This document shows, in pieces, positions 17,837-27,002 of a DNA stretch of 64,000 nucleotides. Under the pieces are notes generated by a model. That model ran no database searches, had not been told where the DNA came from, and was given only the letters and a program-made list of their open reading frames with translations. A program made the position numbers and the translations under genes. Source of the DNA: UBA6522 sp965237785 (lineage in GTDB: Bacteria > Pseudomonadota > Gammaproteobacteria > Steroidobacterales > Rariloculaceae); contig OZ250159.1 in the NCBI GenBank assembly GCA_965237785.1, positions 1,798,001 through 1,862,000 of the forward strand, in the 5' to 3' direction. How positions within the stretch are numbered: position 1 is the stretch's first letter; the number at the start of each line of letters is the position of its first letter.

Positions 17837-20089
17837 ATGCAATCGGTACCGGTCATCAAGGACCTGGTCCTGCTGGGCGGTGGTCACAGTCACATAGCGG
17901 TTCTGAAATCGTTCGGCATGCGGCCGATACCCGGTGTCCGGGTGACGTTGATCAGCCGCGATATCGACACCCCCTACTCCGGGATGTTGCCGGGCCTGGT
18001 CGCCGGTCACTACACCGCCGATGAGGCGCATATCGACCTGATACCGCTGGCGCGGTTTGCCGGCGCCCGCTTCTTCCACGACGAAGCGATCGGAATCGAT
18101 CCGCATACCCGTACCGTGTCGTTGGCAAACCGTCCACCGGTCGAGTATGACGTCCTTTCCGTCAACACCGGCTCGACCCCGTCGATCAACGAGGTCACCG
18201 GCGCCAGCGGCAACGTCGTGCCGGTCAAACCCATCAACCGATTCCTGGGCCACTGGGAACGTCTTCGGGACCGCGTCGGCAAACACGGGCCCGGCGTGCG
18301 GATCGGCATCGTCGGCGGCGGCACGGGAGGCGTCGAGCTGTGTCTGTCCGTGCACCACGCACTCTCCGCGGCGCCGACTCCGTCCGAAGACTTGAGTCTT
18401 GAACTGCTTACTGCCGACGAGGACATTCTCCAGGAACACTCACCGGGTGTGGTTCGCCGCTTCAGGCGGATTCTCGCTGAACTCGGCATTCGCGTGCATA
18501 CCGGCGCCCGGGTCGTTCGTGTCCGCCGGCAGGCTCTGGAGGATGCCGGCGGGCGCGAGTTTCGCTATGACGAGATTCTCTGGGTCACCCAGGCCGGCGC
18601 GCCCGAATGGTTGGCGGCCTCCGGCCTCAAGGTCGACGACCGGGGATTCATGCTCGTCAATGACCATCTGCAATCGCTTTCCCACGCCGACATCTTTGGC
18701 GCCGGCGATGCGGCAATCATGATGAACCATCCTCGCCCCAGGGCGGGCGTTTTCGCGGTTCGCCAAGGGCCGCCGCTGAGCCGCAACCTGCGGTTGCATC
18801 TGCTCAACAAACCCCTGTCCGGGTTTCGCCCGCAACGGCAGTTTCTGAAGCTGATCGGCACCGGCAACCGCCATGCGGTTGCCTCGCGCGGTCCGTGGTC
18901 CGCGGAGGGCCGCTGGGTGTGGCGGTGGAAGCAGTGGATCGACTGCCGATTCATGGAGAAATACCGGGATCTGCCGGATATGGATCCGGATTCAGCGAGT
19001 ACCCGGATTCCTGCGCCGCTGCGGGACGCGGCGGTTGACGAATTGGCCAACGAGGGCATGCGCTGCGGCGGCTGCGGCGCGAAGGTCGGCGCGGACGTAC
19101 TCGCCGCGGCACTGGGGGATATCGACACGATTTCCAGGGACGACGTGCTCGTCGGGCTGGACGCTCCGGACGATGCGGCGCTGATCTCGGTACCCGCGGG
19201 CAGGCTTTCGGTGCTTTCCGTGGATGCGTTTCGGCCCATGGTCCAGGACCCGTATCTGTTCGGGCGCATCACCGCCAACCACTGCCTGGGAGACGTCTAT
19301 GCCATGGGCGCCGAGCCCCAGGCGGCGATGGCCCTGGCAACGCTGCCGGTCTGGCCTGAGGCGAAACTCGTCGATGAACTCAAACAGATGCTCCTGGGGG
19401 CGCTGAATGTTTTCACTCAGGAAGGCGTTGCGCTGATAGGCGGGCATACCGGCGAAGGCGCGGAACAGAGCCTGGGGTTTACGGTGACCGGCCTGATCGA
19501 ACCGGACGCGGCGCTGCGCAAGGCGGCCTTTCGTGACGGCGACGTTCTGGTGCTGACCAAGGCGGTGGGTACCGGAACGTTGCTCGCGGCGGACATGCGA
19601 GCCAAGGCTCGCGGCCGATGGATCGAGGGCGCCATCGACTCCATGCTGCTGTCCTGCCGGATAGCCGGGATCGTGCTCAGGGACCACGGCGCCAGCGCCT
19701 GCACGGACGTCACAGGTTTTGGGCTGGCTGGTCATCTTGTTGAGATGCTCGGCGACTCGTCGCTGGGCGCCGTCATCGATCTGGACGCGCTGCCGATCCT
19801 TCCAGGAGCTTCGAATACCGTCGCGGACGGAATGTTGTCGACGTTACAGCCAAAAAACCAGCGTTTCGCGGCAAAAGTCGGGTCCACGGTGGAGCAGCGC
19901 CAGCGACCGGAATTCACCCTGCTCTTCGATCCGCAGACCGCCGGCGGTCTGCTCGCGGGCGTGCCGGCGGAAAATGTCAGCGCGTGTCTGGAGGAATTGG
20001 CGGCTCGGGGCTACCCGGCGGTCGCCGTTATCGGTGAAATCGTTGACGCCCGCGGCTGGGTGAGACGGATTCGTCTGAAAGGCGTCTGA
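17837..20089 (+). CDS. selD: Selenide, water dikinase fused to an NADH-dehydrogenase-like flavoprotein
   Basis: A 750-residue two-domain protein. Residues ~1-390 are an FAD/NAD(P)-binding oxidoreductase (LVLLGGGHSHIAVLKSF as dinucleotide fold, GIVGGGTGGVELCLS as second fold, DIFGAGDAAIM). Residues ~405-750 are SelD: GGCGAKVG carries Cys413 and Lys416 in the C-x-x-K spacing of the SelD active site, then VLSVDAFRPMVQDPYLFGR, ANHCLGDVYAMGAEPQ, GGHTGEGAEQS and TDVTGFGLAGHLVEM. SelD makes selenophosphate for selenocysteine or selenouridine. The fused form is known in other bacteria; the flavoprotein part may deliver reduced selenium. No selA, selB or selC is seen here. Confidence 0.93.
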   Translation: MQSVPVIKDLVLLGGGHSHIAVLKSFGMRPIPGVRVTLISRDIDTPYSGMLPGLVAGHYTADEAHIDLIPLARFAGARFFHDEAIGIDPHTRTVSLANRPPVEYDVLSVNTGSTPSINEVTGASGNVVPVKPINRFLGHWERLRDRVGKHGPGVRIGIVGGGTGGVELCLSVHHALSAAPTPSEDLSLELLTADEDILQEHSPGVVRRFRRILAELGIRVHTGARVVRVRRQALEDAGGREFRYDEILWVTQAGAPEWLAASGLKVDDRGFMLVNDHLQSLSHADIFGAGDAAIMMNHPRPRAGVFAVRQGPPLSRNLRLHLLNKPLSGFRPQRQFLKLIGTGNRHAVASRGPWSAEGRWVWRWKQWIDCRFMEKYRDLPDMDPDSASTRIPAPLRDAAVDELANEGMRCGGCGAKVGADVLAAALGDIDTISRDDVLVGLDAPDDAALISVPAGRLSVLSVDAFRPMVQDPYLFGRITANHCLGDVYAMGAEPQAAMALATLPVWPEAKLVDELKQMLLGALNVFTQEGVALIGGHTGEGAEQSLGFTVTGLIEPDAALRKAAFRDGDVLVLTKAVGTGTLLAADMRAKARGRWIEGAIDSMLLSCRIAGIVLRDHGASACTDVTGFGLAGHLVEMLGDSSLGAVIDLDALPILPGASNTVADGMLSTLQPKNQRFAAKVGSTVEQRQRPEFTLLFDPQTAGGLLAGVPAENVSACLEELAARGYPAVAVIGEIVDARGWVRRIRLKGV

Positions 20090-20167
20090 GCGCGACCCGT
20101 GGGCAACCGCGCGGATTGCATCGAGACGACATCTGACCGCGGCCCGCAATCGACGGCGCATATTCCA

Positions 20168-20965
20168 TCAAGCCGCGCGCGCCGCCTTGACGGTATCCCA
20201 GGCCGCCTTGATCTGCTGAGTGCGTTCGGTTGCGGCGCGCATCATTTCGTCCGGTAGTCCCTTGGCCGCGAGCTTGTCCGGGTGGTGGCGGCTCATCAAT
20301 CGCCGGTAGGCACGCTTGACCTCGTCATCGGGCGCCGCGGACGCGACACCCAGGGTCGCGTAGGCATCATCGAGCGAGGGTCCCGCGGTACGTCCCTGAA
20401 TCCGGGCAGCCATCAGGCGCTCAAGATCGATGAAATCGGCATCCGAAAGCCCAAGGCGTGCCGCTATGTGTCGCAGAAGCCGGCGTTCATCGCGATGAAC
20501 CCCGCCGTCGGCCCAGGCGGCCTGGAACTGGATCTCAAGGAACATGCGCCGGATGTTGGATCCGCGCAGGCATTCCGATCGAAGCTGATCGAGTACGTCG
20601 TCCAACGGAAAACCGGCCGATCTGCCTTGCTGGAAGAGCGCTTTGGCGGCCCGGCGCTGCTCGGGGTCGAGCCCCAACTCGTCCATCACCCGGTTGGCGA
20701 GGCGAATCTCATCTGCCGTGACGCGCCCGTCGGCCTTGGCCACATGACCCATGACTCCGAACGTGGCCGCAAAGAAGGCCATCTGGACACGTTCCCGGCG
20801 GTATCCGGGCGGTGGGCGGGAACCGTATCCGGGCGGCGGGCGGGTGTCGAAGCGACGCGTCCCGCCGCCGAACGAACTTCCCAGGGATGCGCCGATGAGC
20901 GCTCCGATCGGCCCACCGATCAGATAGCCGAACGTACCTCCTAACAGCGTGGTCCACCAACTCAT
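20168..20965 (-). CDS. djlA: DjlA-like co-chaperone (TerB plus J domain)
   Basis: A 265-residue protein from the ATG at 20965 (MSWWTTLLGG). A glycine-rich membrane segment (residues ~8-32, GGTFGYLIGGPIGALIGASL) is followed by a TerB-like helical domain (~55-180, AKADGRVTADEIRLANRVM) and a C-terminal J domain (~200-265) with the HPD tripeptide in SRHHPDKLAAKG. It recruits and stimulates DnaK at the inner membrane. An alternative ATG ten codons upstream exists but the membrane segment fits this start. Confidence 0.9.
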   Translation of the reverse strand: MSWWTTLLGGTFGYLIGGPIGALIGASLGSSFGGGTRRFDTRPPPGYGSRPPPGYRRERVQMAFFAATFGVMGHVAKADGRVTADEIRLANRVMDELGLDPEQRRAAKALFQQGRSAGFPLDDVLDQLRSECLRGSNIRRMFLEIQFQAAWADGGVHRDERRLLRHIAARLGLSDADFIDLERLMAARIQGRTAGPSLDDAYATLGVASAAPDDEVKRAYRRLMSRHHPDKLAAKGLPDEMMRAATERTQQIKAAWDTVKAARAA

Positions 20966-21045
20966 GCGCGCCCCCTGTACCGCAACGCAAGGCAAGGGTA
21001 GACGATGCGGCGGGCGGTGACGAGCCTAATCGCTATAATGATCCA

Positions 21046-22092
21046 ATGGGCATTCGCGCGATCACAACCGCCGTCTTGCTGAGCCTGATCCAGGGCGCAG
21101 CCGGAACCGTCCTGGCCCAGACGCCGGGAATCGGCAATCTCCCGGGCTTCGGCGGCGACAGCTTCGAATCGGACGAAGTTCTGCCGCGGTTTCGGGTCGA
21201 AGTGCTGGCATTCGCGCACGACGCCTTTGATCCCGACGAAGAAATATTTCCGGACGAGCCCTACGTGATCTTGATGGATACAACTCCGCCGGAGTTCCTG
21301 GTCTCGTTACCACCCGGCGCCAGCCCGAGCGAAGCGATGACCCTGGAATCCGACGCGGAGGCGGGTCCGCCGGAGGAGTACAAGCTCCAACCAACCTTCG
21401 CGGAGCGGTTTATTGCGTCGTTGCTGCTGGTGGAAGATCCTCCTGAAGAACTCGACACGGAGTTGCTCTCCCCCTACCCCCCCGACCCGAACCTTGTCGG
21501 TCCACCGGAACCCTTCAATCCCGACGCTTTCGACCCGCTCGAACTGTTCGGTCGGGAAGTGGCGGAATCCACCGAATTGGTCGCGGCAGACATGCAATAC
21601 CCTGTCGAACCCGAGGAAGTGAAGCCGCCCCCCGCATTCCGCTTCCTCCGTGCGGATGAACTGGAATTGCAGAGCGCAATGCGCACGCTGGACCGGGCGG
21701 GCGCGTATACGACATTGGCTCATGGCGGCTGGGTTCAGATCGCCCACCCGCCGGAGCAAGCGGTTCCAATTGACCTGGAAAGGCTGGGTGTCGTGAATCC
21801 GGTCGGCAGTGTGCAATTGCATTTGAGCCGTTTTCTCCACGTCACCGTGGATTTGGTTTATCGGGCAACACCTTCGTACTGGACGGCGCAAGCCACAGCC
21901 GGCAGCAATGGCCTGGAAGAATTGAAGCTACCTCCGCGGTACGCACTTCGAACCCAGCGCAGGGTTCGCAGCGGCGAAATTCACTACTTCGACCACCCCG
22001 CTATCGGCGTGCTGGTTGTGATCAAGCCGCAGCCCCTGGAGGTGGAGGACGCGGCCGACTCGCTGAGCCCGCCAATCGAACCCGCGGCCTGA
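21046..22092 (+). CDS. CsiV-family exported protein
   Basis: A 348-residue protein with signal peptide (MGIRAITTAVLLSLIQGAAG). The first domain has the CsiV pattern PRFRVEVLAFAHDAF and the C-terminal part contains LERLGVVNPVGSVQLHLSRFLHVTVDLVYR and IHYFDHPAIGVLVVIKP, which match the CsiV / peptidoglycan-binding family of Gammaproteobacteria. An acidic, proline-rich middle (about 80-190) is longer than usual. A periplasmic or envelope role is expected; convergent with the phosphorylase gene. Confidence 0.75.
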   Translation: MGIRAITTAVLLSLIQGAAGTVLAQTPGIGNLPGFGGDSFESDEVLPRFRVEVLAFAHDAFDPDEEIFPDEPYVILMDTTPPEFLVSLPPGASPSEAMTLESDAEAGPPEEYKLQPTFAERFIASLLLVEDPPEELDTELLSPYPPDPNLVGPPEPFNPDAFDPLELFGREVAESTELVAADMQYPVEPEEVKPPPAFRFLRADELELQSAMRTLDRAGAYTTLAHGGWVQIAHPPEQAVPIDLERLGVVNPVGSVQLHLSRFLHVTVDLVYRATPSYWTAQATAGSNGLEELKLPPRYALRTQRRVRSGEIHYFDHPAIGVLVVIKPQPLEVEDAADSLSPPIEPAA

Positions 22093-22100
22093 GGAAAACG

Positions 22101-22847
22101 TCAGGCGAGAACCGGTATCGCCCGCTCCACCACGGCCGAAAGCCGCTCCATCCCCTCGGCCATGTACCGTTCAAGCTGAGCGTGGATCGAGGCGTCACCG
22201 GGTCCTCGTCCCGCGGCGTAGTTGACGGCCAACGCGCAGACCGCGTAGCGGATACTCAGCTCCCGAGCCAGGGCTGCCTCCGGCATGGCCGTCATACCCA
22301 CCATCGTGCACCCGTCGCGCTCCAGGCGATCGACTTCCGCCGCACTCTCGAGCCGCGGCCCCTGGGTCACCCCGTAGACACCCGATCGGATACCGCACCC
22401 GGCCGCCAACGCGGCAGCGGCGATCTGACCGCGTAGCTCCGCGTCGAATGGCTCGGTAAAATCCACGTGCGCGACTTTATCCTGGCTGCCGTCGAAATAA
22501 CTGTGCTCGCGTCCCCAGGTGTAGTCGATGAGCTGATCCGGAATCGCCAGTTCGCCTGGAGGAAAATCCGTCGCAACGGCGCCTACCGTGTTAAGCGCGA
22601 GGCACCGCTTGACGCCGTGCTGCTGCAGAATCCAGAGATTGGCCCGATAGTTGACGAGATGGGGCGGGATCAGGTGCCGCTCGCCGTGGCGGGCGATACA
22701 GGCGATCCGATGATCTCCGTATTCGACCCAGAGCACAGCGCTGGACGGCATTCCGTAGGGTGTCTTGCCGGGGCTCCGGGCCGCGACTTTCAACGGCAGT
22801 CCACCATGAACGCTGCCGATGATGAGACCGAGCGAACCGTCGGGCAT
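22101..22847 (-). CDS. S-methyl-5'-thioinosine phosphorylase (MTAP/PNP family)
   Basis: A 248-residue nucleoside phosphorylase. Landmarks: GLIIGSVHGGLP, ARHGERHLIPPHLVNYRANLW, LNTVGAVATDFPPGELAIPD, YGVTQGPRLESAAEVDRLE and the base-side TMVGMTAMPEAALARE. In gammaproteobacteria with the nagZ-hpt neighbourhood this protein cleaves methylthioinosine to hypoxanthine, which the adjacent Hpt then salvages; a methylthioadenosine phosphorylase is the alternative. Three bases separate it from hpt, so it is the last gene of the nagZ-hpt operon. Confidence 0.85.
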   Translation of the reverse strand: MPDGSLGLIIGSVHGGLPLKVAARSPGKTPYGMPSSAVLWVEYGDHRIACIARHGERHLIPPHLVNYRANLWILQQHGVKRCLALNTVGAVATDFPPGELAIPDQLIDYTWGREHSYFDGSQDKVAHVDFTEPFDAELRGQIAAAALAAGCGIRSGVYGVTQGPRLESAAEVDRLERDGCTMVGMTAMPEAALARELSIRYAVCALAVNYAAGRGPGDASIHAQLERYMAEGMERLSAVVERAIPVLA

Positions 22848-22850
22848 GCC

Positions 22851-23564
22851 TCAACTCCCTTCGTCGGCGGGATCGGCGAGATTGCCGGGATCGGCGAGAT
22901 TGCCGGAATCGGCAGTATCGCTGACGTCGTCCGAGTCTTCGCCGTCGCCGTTACACGACGGTGCCACGGCGTAAATTCCGGTCAACCCCCTCCAGTAACC
23001 CTTGTAGTCCATCCCGCAACCGAATACGTAGACATCCTCCAATTCGAGCCCGGCGAAGTCCACATCCACTCGCACGGGCGGCTCGTCCAGGCGCTTGATG
23101 ACGAGCACCGAGGTGTAGACACGCCCCGCCCCGCGGCGCCGCAGCCGCTCGCGGATCGCGGCGAGGGTTGTCCCATGGTCGACGATGTCGTCCACCACGA
23201 GCACCGTGCGTCCGGACAGGTCCCTGTCTGGCCAGGCTCGCCAGCTCAACTCCCCGCCCTGCAAGTTCTGGCCGTAACGAGTCACGTGGACAAAGTCGAG
23301 TTCGTAGGGAAAATCCCATCGCCGGCAAAGTTCCACGGCGGTGAACGCGCCACCGTTCATGACAGGCAGTACCAGGGGATTCGCCCCCGCGAGCACCTCC
23401 GCGGCGGCGTTTGCCATTCCGTCCAGCGCCGCCCCGACCTGCTCCGGCGAGACCAACCGGCGCGCGGATTCGCGGATGCGGACCGCTTCCTCGAGGGTAC
23501 CTTCGTGGTTGCCCGTTGGCTCGCCTTCGAGCGTGTGGCCATTCGGACGGGGGCGCGCGCTCAT
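22851..23564 (-). CDS. hpt: Hypoxanthine-guanine phosphoribosyltransferase with repetitive acidic tail
   Basis: A 237-residue phosphoribosyltransferase. The PRPP loop is VLVVDDIVDHGTTLAAI (about 119-135), preceded by LVLPVMNGGAFTAVEL and followed by YVFGCGMDYKGYWRGL. It salvages hypoxanthine and guanine. The last ~30 residues form an acidic tail with a repeated NLADPG unit encoded by 18-bp DNA repeats and absent from usual Hpt proteins. Its start overlaps the nagZ stop (ATGA), so the two are coupled. Confidence 0.9.
   Translation of the reverse strand: MSARPRPNGHTLEGEPTGNHEGTLEEAVRIRESARRLVSPEQVGAALDGMANAAAEVLAGANPLVLPVMNGGAFTAVELCRRWDFPYELDFVHVTRYGQNLQGGELSWRAWPDRDLSGRTVLVVDDIVDHGTTLAAIRERLRRRGAGRVYTSVLVIKRLDEPPVRVDVDFAGLELEDVYVFGCGMDYKGYWRGLTGIYAVAPSCNGDGEDSDDVSDTADSGNLADPGNLADPADEGS
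22869..22922. repeat. 18-bp tandem repeat in the 3' end of hpt
   Basis: Two exact 18-bp copies (gggatcggcgagattgcc) at 22869-22886 and 22887-22904 are followed by a degenerate third. They encode the repeated six-residue NLADPG-like unit in the acidic tail of Hpt and are a likely slippage site that varies between strains. Confidence 0.8.
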
Positions 23565-24691
23565 GTGCCGGCCCCCGCCGCGGTGCCTGGGGTCCGGCCA
23601 TCCGGTTGGTTAGCCAGCGAGTGATCATTGGGGCGCCGCCCCCCGGCCAACTCATCCATCTGTCGACGCGCGTCGCGCCACCGGGCCGATGATCGCAGTT
23701 CGTCCCATGCAACCCGTTCCCGGCCGCGCAGGCGCAGCAGGCGCTCTTCAGAGGCTGGATTGCGGTAGTCCGCCAGCGCCTCGATCGCCCCGGGCACTTC
23801 TTCGGGCGTATTGCACAAGAGCACCATGTCGCAACCGGCTTCGAGCGACTGGACGATTCGCTGCCGGCAACCGCCCCCCACAGCCGCCCCGGCCATGCTC
23901 ATATCGTCGGACAGTACGGCACCGTCGAACCCAAGGCGGCGCCGAAGCTGCTCGTCGATCCAGCGGCCGGACAGGCTGGCCGGCAGCGGGTCCACGGCCG
24001 GAAAACTGACATGGCCCACCATGACGCTTTCCAGTCCGGCATCGATCAGGTGGCGGTAGGGATCGAGATCGTCGGTCAATTGGTCGAGGCCGCGGTCATC
24101 GACGGCAAGCGCGGTGTGGGAGTCCGCCCGCGCACCGGCGTGGGTCGGAAAGTGCTTGGCCGTCACTGCCATCCCGGCGGCACGCGCGCCACCGGCAAAT
24201 TCGGCACTCAACGCGTTCACGGCGGTGGCGCTCGAATGCAGCGCCCGATCGCCGATCACCTCCGACAATCCGAGGTCGAGATCGACCACCGGGGCGAAGC
24301 TCAGATCGATATCCACTGCCCGCAGCTCCGCGGCCATAAGCCAACCGAACGCCTGCGCCGCGGCCAGCGCCCCGGCAGCATCGCGCTCATATAAGCGACC
24401 CAGCGCACGCATCGCAGGTAACGCCGTAAAGGACTGGCGAAAGCGTTGTACCCGGCCGCCCTCGTGATCCACGGCTACCGGCAGGCGCGGTGAACGGGCC
24501 GCGTGGATCTCGTCCACCAGCCGGCCAAGCTGCTTGAGGTCCTTGAAATTGCGGGTAAAGAGGATCACCCCGCCGACCGCGGAAGCCCGTAACCACGAGC
24601 GCTCGTCGTCGGCCAGTTCAGGCCCACGCAGGTCGATCATTAGCGGCCCGAGGGGCGCATGGTCGCGGCTAGCCCGCATCGAATTGTTCAT
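23561..24691 (-). CDS. nagZ: Beta-N-acetylhexosaminidase
   Basis: A 376-residue GH3 enzyme. VGGVILFTRNFKD, VAVDHEGGRVQRFRQSFT, and the catalytic loop KHFPTHAGARADSH (general acid/base His-Asp) mark NagZ; LSDDMSMAGA carries the nucleophile aspartate. It removes N-acetylglucosamine from muropeptides in the cytoplasm during cell-wall recycling. The usual KHFPGHG here reads KHFPTHA, a small deviation in the loop. First gene of the nagZ-hpt-phosphorylase operon. Confidence 0.93.
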   Translation of the reverse strand: MNNSMRASRDHAPLGPLMIDLRGPELADDERSWLRASAVGGVILFTRNFKDLKQLGRLVDEIHAARSPRLPVAVDHEGGRVQRFRQSFTALPAMRALGRLYERDAAGALAAAQAFGWLMAAELRAVDIDLSFAPVVDLDLGLSEVIGDRALHSSATAVNALSAEFAGGARAAGMAVTAKHFPTHAGARADSHTALAVDDRGLDQLTDDLDPYRHLIDAGLESVMVGHVSFPAVDPLPASLSGRWIDEQLRRRLGFDGAVLSDDMSMAGAAVGGGCRQRIVQSLEAGCDMVLLCNTPEEVPGAIEALADYRNPASEERLLRLRGRERVAWDELRSSARWRDARRQMDELAGGRRPNDHSLANQPDGRTPGTAAGAGT

Positions 24692-24793
24692 CGGACCCGT
24701 TCTTGCCAGTGCCGAATGGCGCCCGTCAAAACGTCAAACGGCGCCTGCACGATGCGGCGCCGGGATACAGATTTCATCTACTGTGGGCTGAAT

Positions 24794-25690
24794 TTATCGA
24801 CTCGCTCTGGCATCGAGATATTCGTTCCATTGACCCCGCGAGGTGATTGCCTGCGCGGCCTCCCACGCGAATCCCGCGCTGAAATTCAGCTCACCGTTCT
24901 CATCGGACGCCGTGATCAACCAGATGTGGCTGGCATCCGTTTCCTCGCTCGGCGCGTGGATAATTTCCTGAGTACGCTCGGGCGCCATCAAAACGCCTGT
25001 GCCGACTCCGCTGCCGTCAATGACCTCCCAGGTGGAAATTCTGCCTTGGTCGCGATTGCTGGATACTTCCGCGGACTCATTGTGAGTGGTCAGCCCGATT
25101 GCGATAGACAATGAAGCTGGCTCACCATCCAGCGCAAATGCTGAATTCACCTGATACAACTGATTGCCGAGTGACAGGGATATCGTCTTGCTCTCGGCCA
25201 CCGCACCTAGCGGCGTATCCCATTCGTACTGCAAGGTGAACTCGACGACATCGCCACCGCTTCTCAGTACCTCGAAGCTCTTGAACGTTGCCGCGGGATA
25301 CGCAACACCGTCAATCCAGATGGCCGTGCCGCCAACACCCCGGCTCGTACCGACGTGATAGACGTCGTAACCTTCGCCATGATCTTCGTGATAGCTCTTG
25401 CCCTCAAGATGCTCTGCGTACCATTTGTCAACAATGGCATGGTCGACCTTCTTGAACCAGGCATCGACGCCGCTCACCGGTCCCGCGGCGGGAGAAGCCG
25501 GGCCATAGACCCTGAATGCGACCTTGTCATTCTCCCAGGCAAAATCATCTTCCCGCTCCGGCACAAAACGACCATAAGCAACTGATTTTGCTATGCCAAT
25601 CACCTCCTCGCCGCTGACTGATCGGTCCTCCCCACAGCCAGCCAGCAGAAGAAGAGTGACTATCCCGATTGTTGTACAGGCGATTTTCAT
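24794..25690 (-). CDS. DUF4861 family lipoprotein
   Basis: A 298-residue protein with a lipoprotein signal (MKIACTTIGIVTLLLLAGC). The start at 25690 fits the signal; an upstream ATG at 25732 does not. FVPEREDDFAWENDKVAFRVYGP, DAWFKKVDHAIVDKWY and GEGYDVYHVGTSRGVGG are DUF4861 hallmarks. The family sits in gene clusters for pectin, ulvan or other uronate-rich glycans, as here beside kduD and kduI. Its biochemical role is not established; binding or processing of uronate oligosaccharides is a guess. Confidence 0.85.
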   Translation of the reverse strand: MKIACTTIGIVTLLLLAGCGEDRSVSGEEVIGIAKSVAYGRFVPEREDDFAWENDKVAFRVYGPASPAAGPVSGVDAWFKKVDHAIVDKWYAEHLEGKSYHEDHGEGYDVYHVGTSRGVGGTAIWIDGVAYPAATFKSFEVLRSGGDVVEFTLQYEWDTPLGAVAESKTISLSLGNQLYQVNSAFALDGEPASLSIAIGLTTHNESAEVSSNRDQGRISTWEVIDGSGVGTGVLMAPERTQEIIHAPSEETDASHIWLITASDENGELNFSAGFAWEAAQAITSRGQWNEYLDARASR

Positions 25691-25766
25691 TACGGTTTCT
25701 CGCGATTCGATGGTTGACAGGGTTGTTGGCATTGGATTCTTCTCGGATCAATCGGGCGCACCTACT

Positions 25767-26528
25767 TTAGCGTGCCATCCAACCGCCGTCCACGGTCAGG
25801 ATATGCCCAGTCACATAGTCGGATGCGCTGGATGCCAAAAAGACGATGGCGCCCTGCAGGTCTTCGGCATCACCCCAACGCCCCATGGGAATACGTGCCA
25901 ATATTTCCTCGTTTCGAGTCTCATCCGCACGAAGTGCCTCGGTAATGTCCGTGGCAAAGTAGCCGGGCGCGATCGCATTTACCTGAACGCCCTTGTTGGC
26001 CCACTCATTGGCCAATGCCTTGGTCAACTGCATTACGCCTCCCTTGCTCGCGGCATAAGCTGGTACGGTAATGCCGCCTGAATAGCTGAGCAGCGACGCG
26101 ATATTAATGATCTTGCCTCGCCCTCGCTCCAGCATTTGTTTGCCAACGCCGCGACAAAATTGAAAGACGCCGTTCAGATTCGTGTCCATCACGGCGGACC
26201 AGTCCTCATCGCTATAGTCTTCCGCGGGTGCGCGCCGGATCGTGCCGGCACTATTGACCAGGATATCGACTTGCCCGAATGCATCGATGCTCTCGCTGAC
26301 GGCCCGTCGAACCTCCGCGGGGTCATCCTGGCGACATCCGATCGCAACGGCACGGCGACCCAGAGATTCAATCTCCTCCACGGTTTGGGCTGCATTGGCA
26401 CTCGTTGAGGCAATCGCGACGATATCGGCGCCAGCGCCCGCCAGGCCGAGCGCCATCGCGCGACCAAGTCCACGACTGGCCCCGGTCACAACCGCGACCT
26501 TGTTCTCAAGATCGAATAGACCTGACAT
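25767..26528 (-). CDS. kduD: 2-deoxy-D-gluconate / 2-dehydro-3-deoxygluconate 5-dehydrogenase
   Basis: A 253-residue short-chain dehydrogenase. The cofactor fold is VVTGASRGLGRAMALGLAGAG (residues ~13-33), LVNSAGTIRR is the NNAG-like motif, and the catalytic tetrad appears in NIASLLSYSG and AYAASKGGV (Tyr-x-x-x-Lys). The opening SGLFDLENKVAVVTG and close GHILTVDGGWMAR are typical of KduD. It reduces 5-keto-4-deoxyuronate isomer (DKII) to 2-keto-3-deoxygluconate. It follows AGAGGTCAATTC. Confidence 0.93.
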   Translation of the reverse strand: MSGLFDLENKVAVVTGASRGLGRAMALGLAGAGADIVAIASTSANAAQTVEEIESLGRRAVAIGCRQDDPAEVRRAVSESIDAFGQVDILVNSAGTIRRAPAEDYSDEDWSAVMDTNLNGVFQFCRGVGKQMLERGRGKIINIASLLSYSGGITVPAYAASKGGVMQLTKALANEWANKGVQVNAIAPGYFATDITEALRADETRNEEILARIPMGRWGDAEDLQGAIVFLASSASDYVTGHILTVDGGWMAR

Positions 26529-26563
26529 GAATTGACCTCTTGCCTGTCACTCAGTCCGCGGCA

Positions 26564-26990
26564 TCATATCTTGTTGCCCGCCTCGTCACGGCGGGTAAAG
26601 TAACGGCTGTCGCGAAAGAACAATTTGTATTCGGGGTCTGACAGGTAATCGTGCGTTGCCCAGAATTCCGTGTCGGCATAGTCCATGTAGAAGATAGTAC
26701 TATTCATTTCCCGGAAGCGCGGCCCAATTCATCATGCCGACGTACAGTGCGCCGTGCTGCCAGCCTTTGCGATTTTCATCGTCGTGACTTGGCTGGGTGC
26801 GGATATAGCTGAGATCATCGAGGTTCGCGATCTGCCAGTCCGCTACTCTATCGCCGATGGCATCTACCGTCGCTGCACCGAATGCATTCGCGACTCGCTG
26901 GGAAAAAACGTCGTCGCTGCCACTGTTGGTCCCGCAAGAAACCACGAAACCTGACATCAGCAGACAAATTCGCCGCGTACCTTTCATCAT
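26564..26990 (-). pseudogene. Internally deleted GH88/GH105 unsaturated uronyl hydrolase
   Basis: The first frame (from 26990) gives a lipoprotein-like signal and VADWQIANLDD, GWQHGALYVGMMNWAALPGN, the N-terminal part of a GH88/105 hydrolase, then stops at 26700. A second frame immediately after gives YADTEFWATHDYLSDPEYKL and FFRDSRYFTRRDEAGNK, the block that precedes the active-site region in these enzymes. The ~130 residues normally between them, and everything after GNK, are missing. It can no longer make an active enzyme. Confidence 0.75.
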
Positions 26991-27002
26991 TCATCCCTCG
27001 TA

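Noticed and set aside
22869..22922. Possible CRISPR-like repeats
   Set aside because: Contiguous in-frame tandem repeats without spacers; the same holds for 46357-46422.
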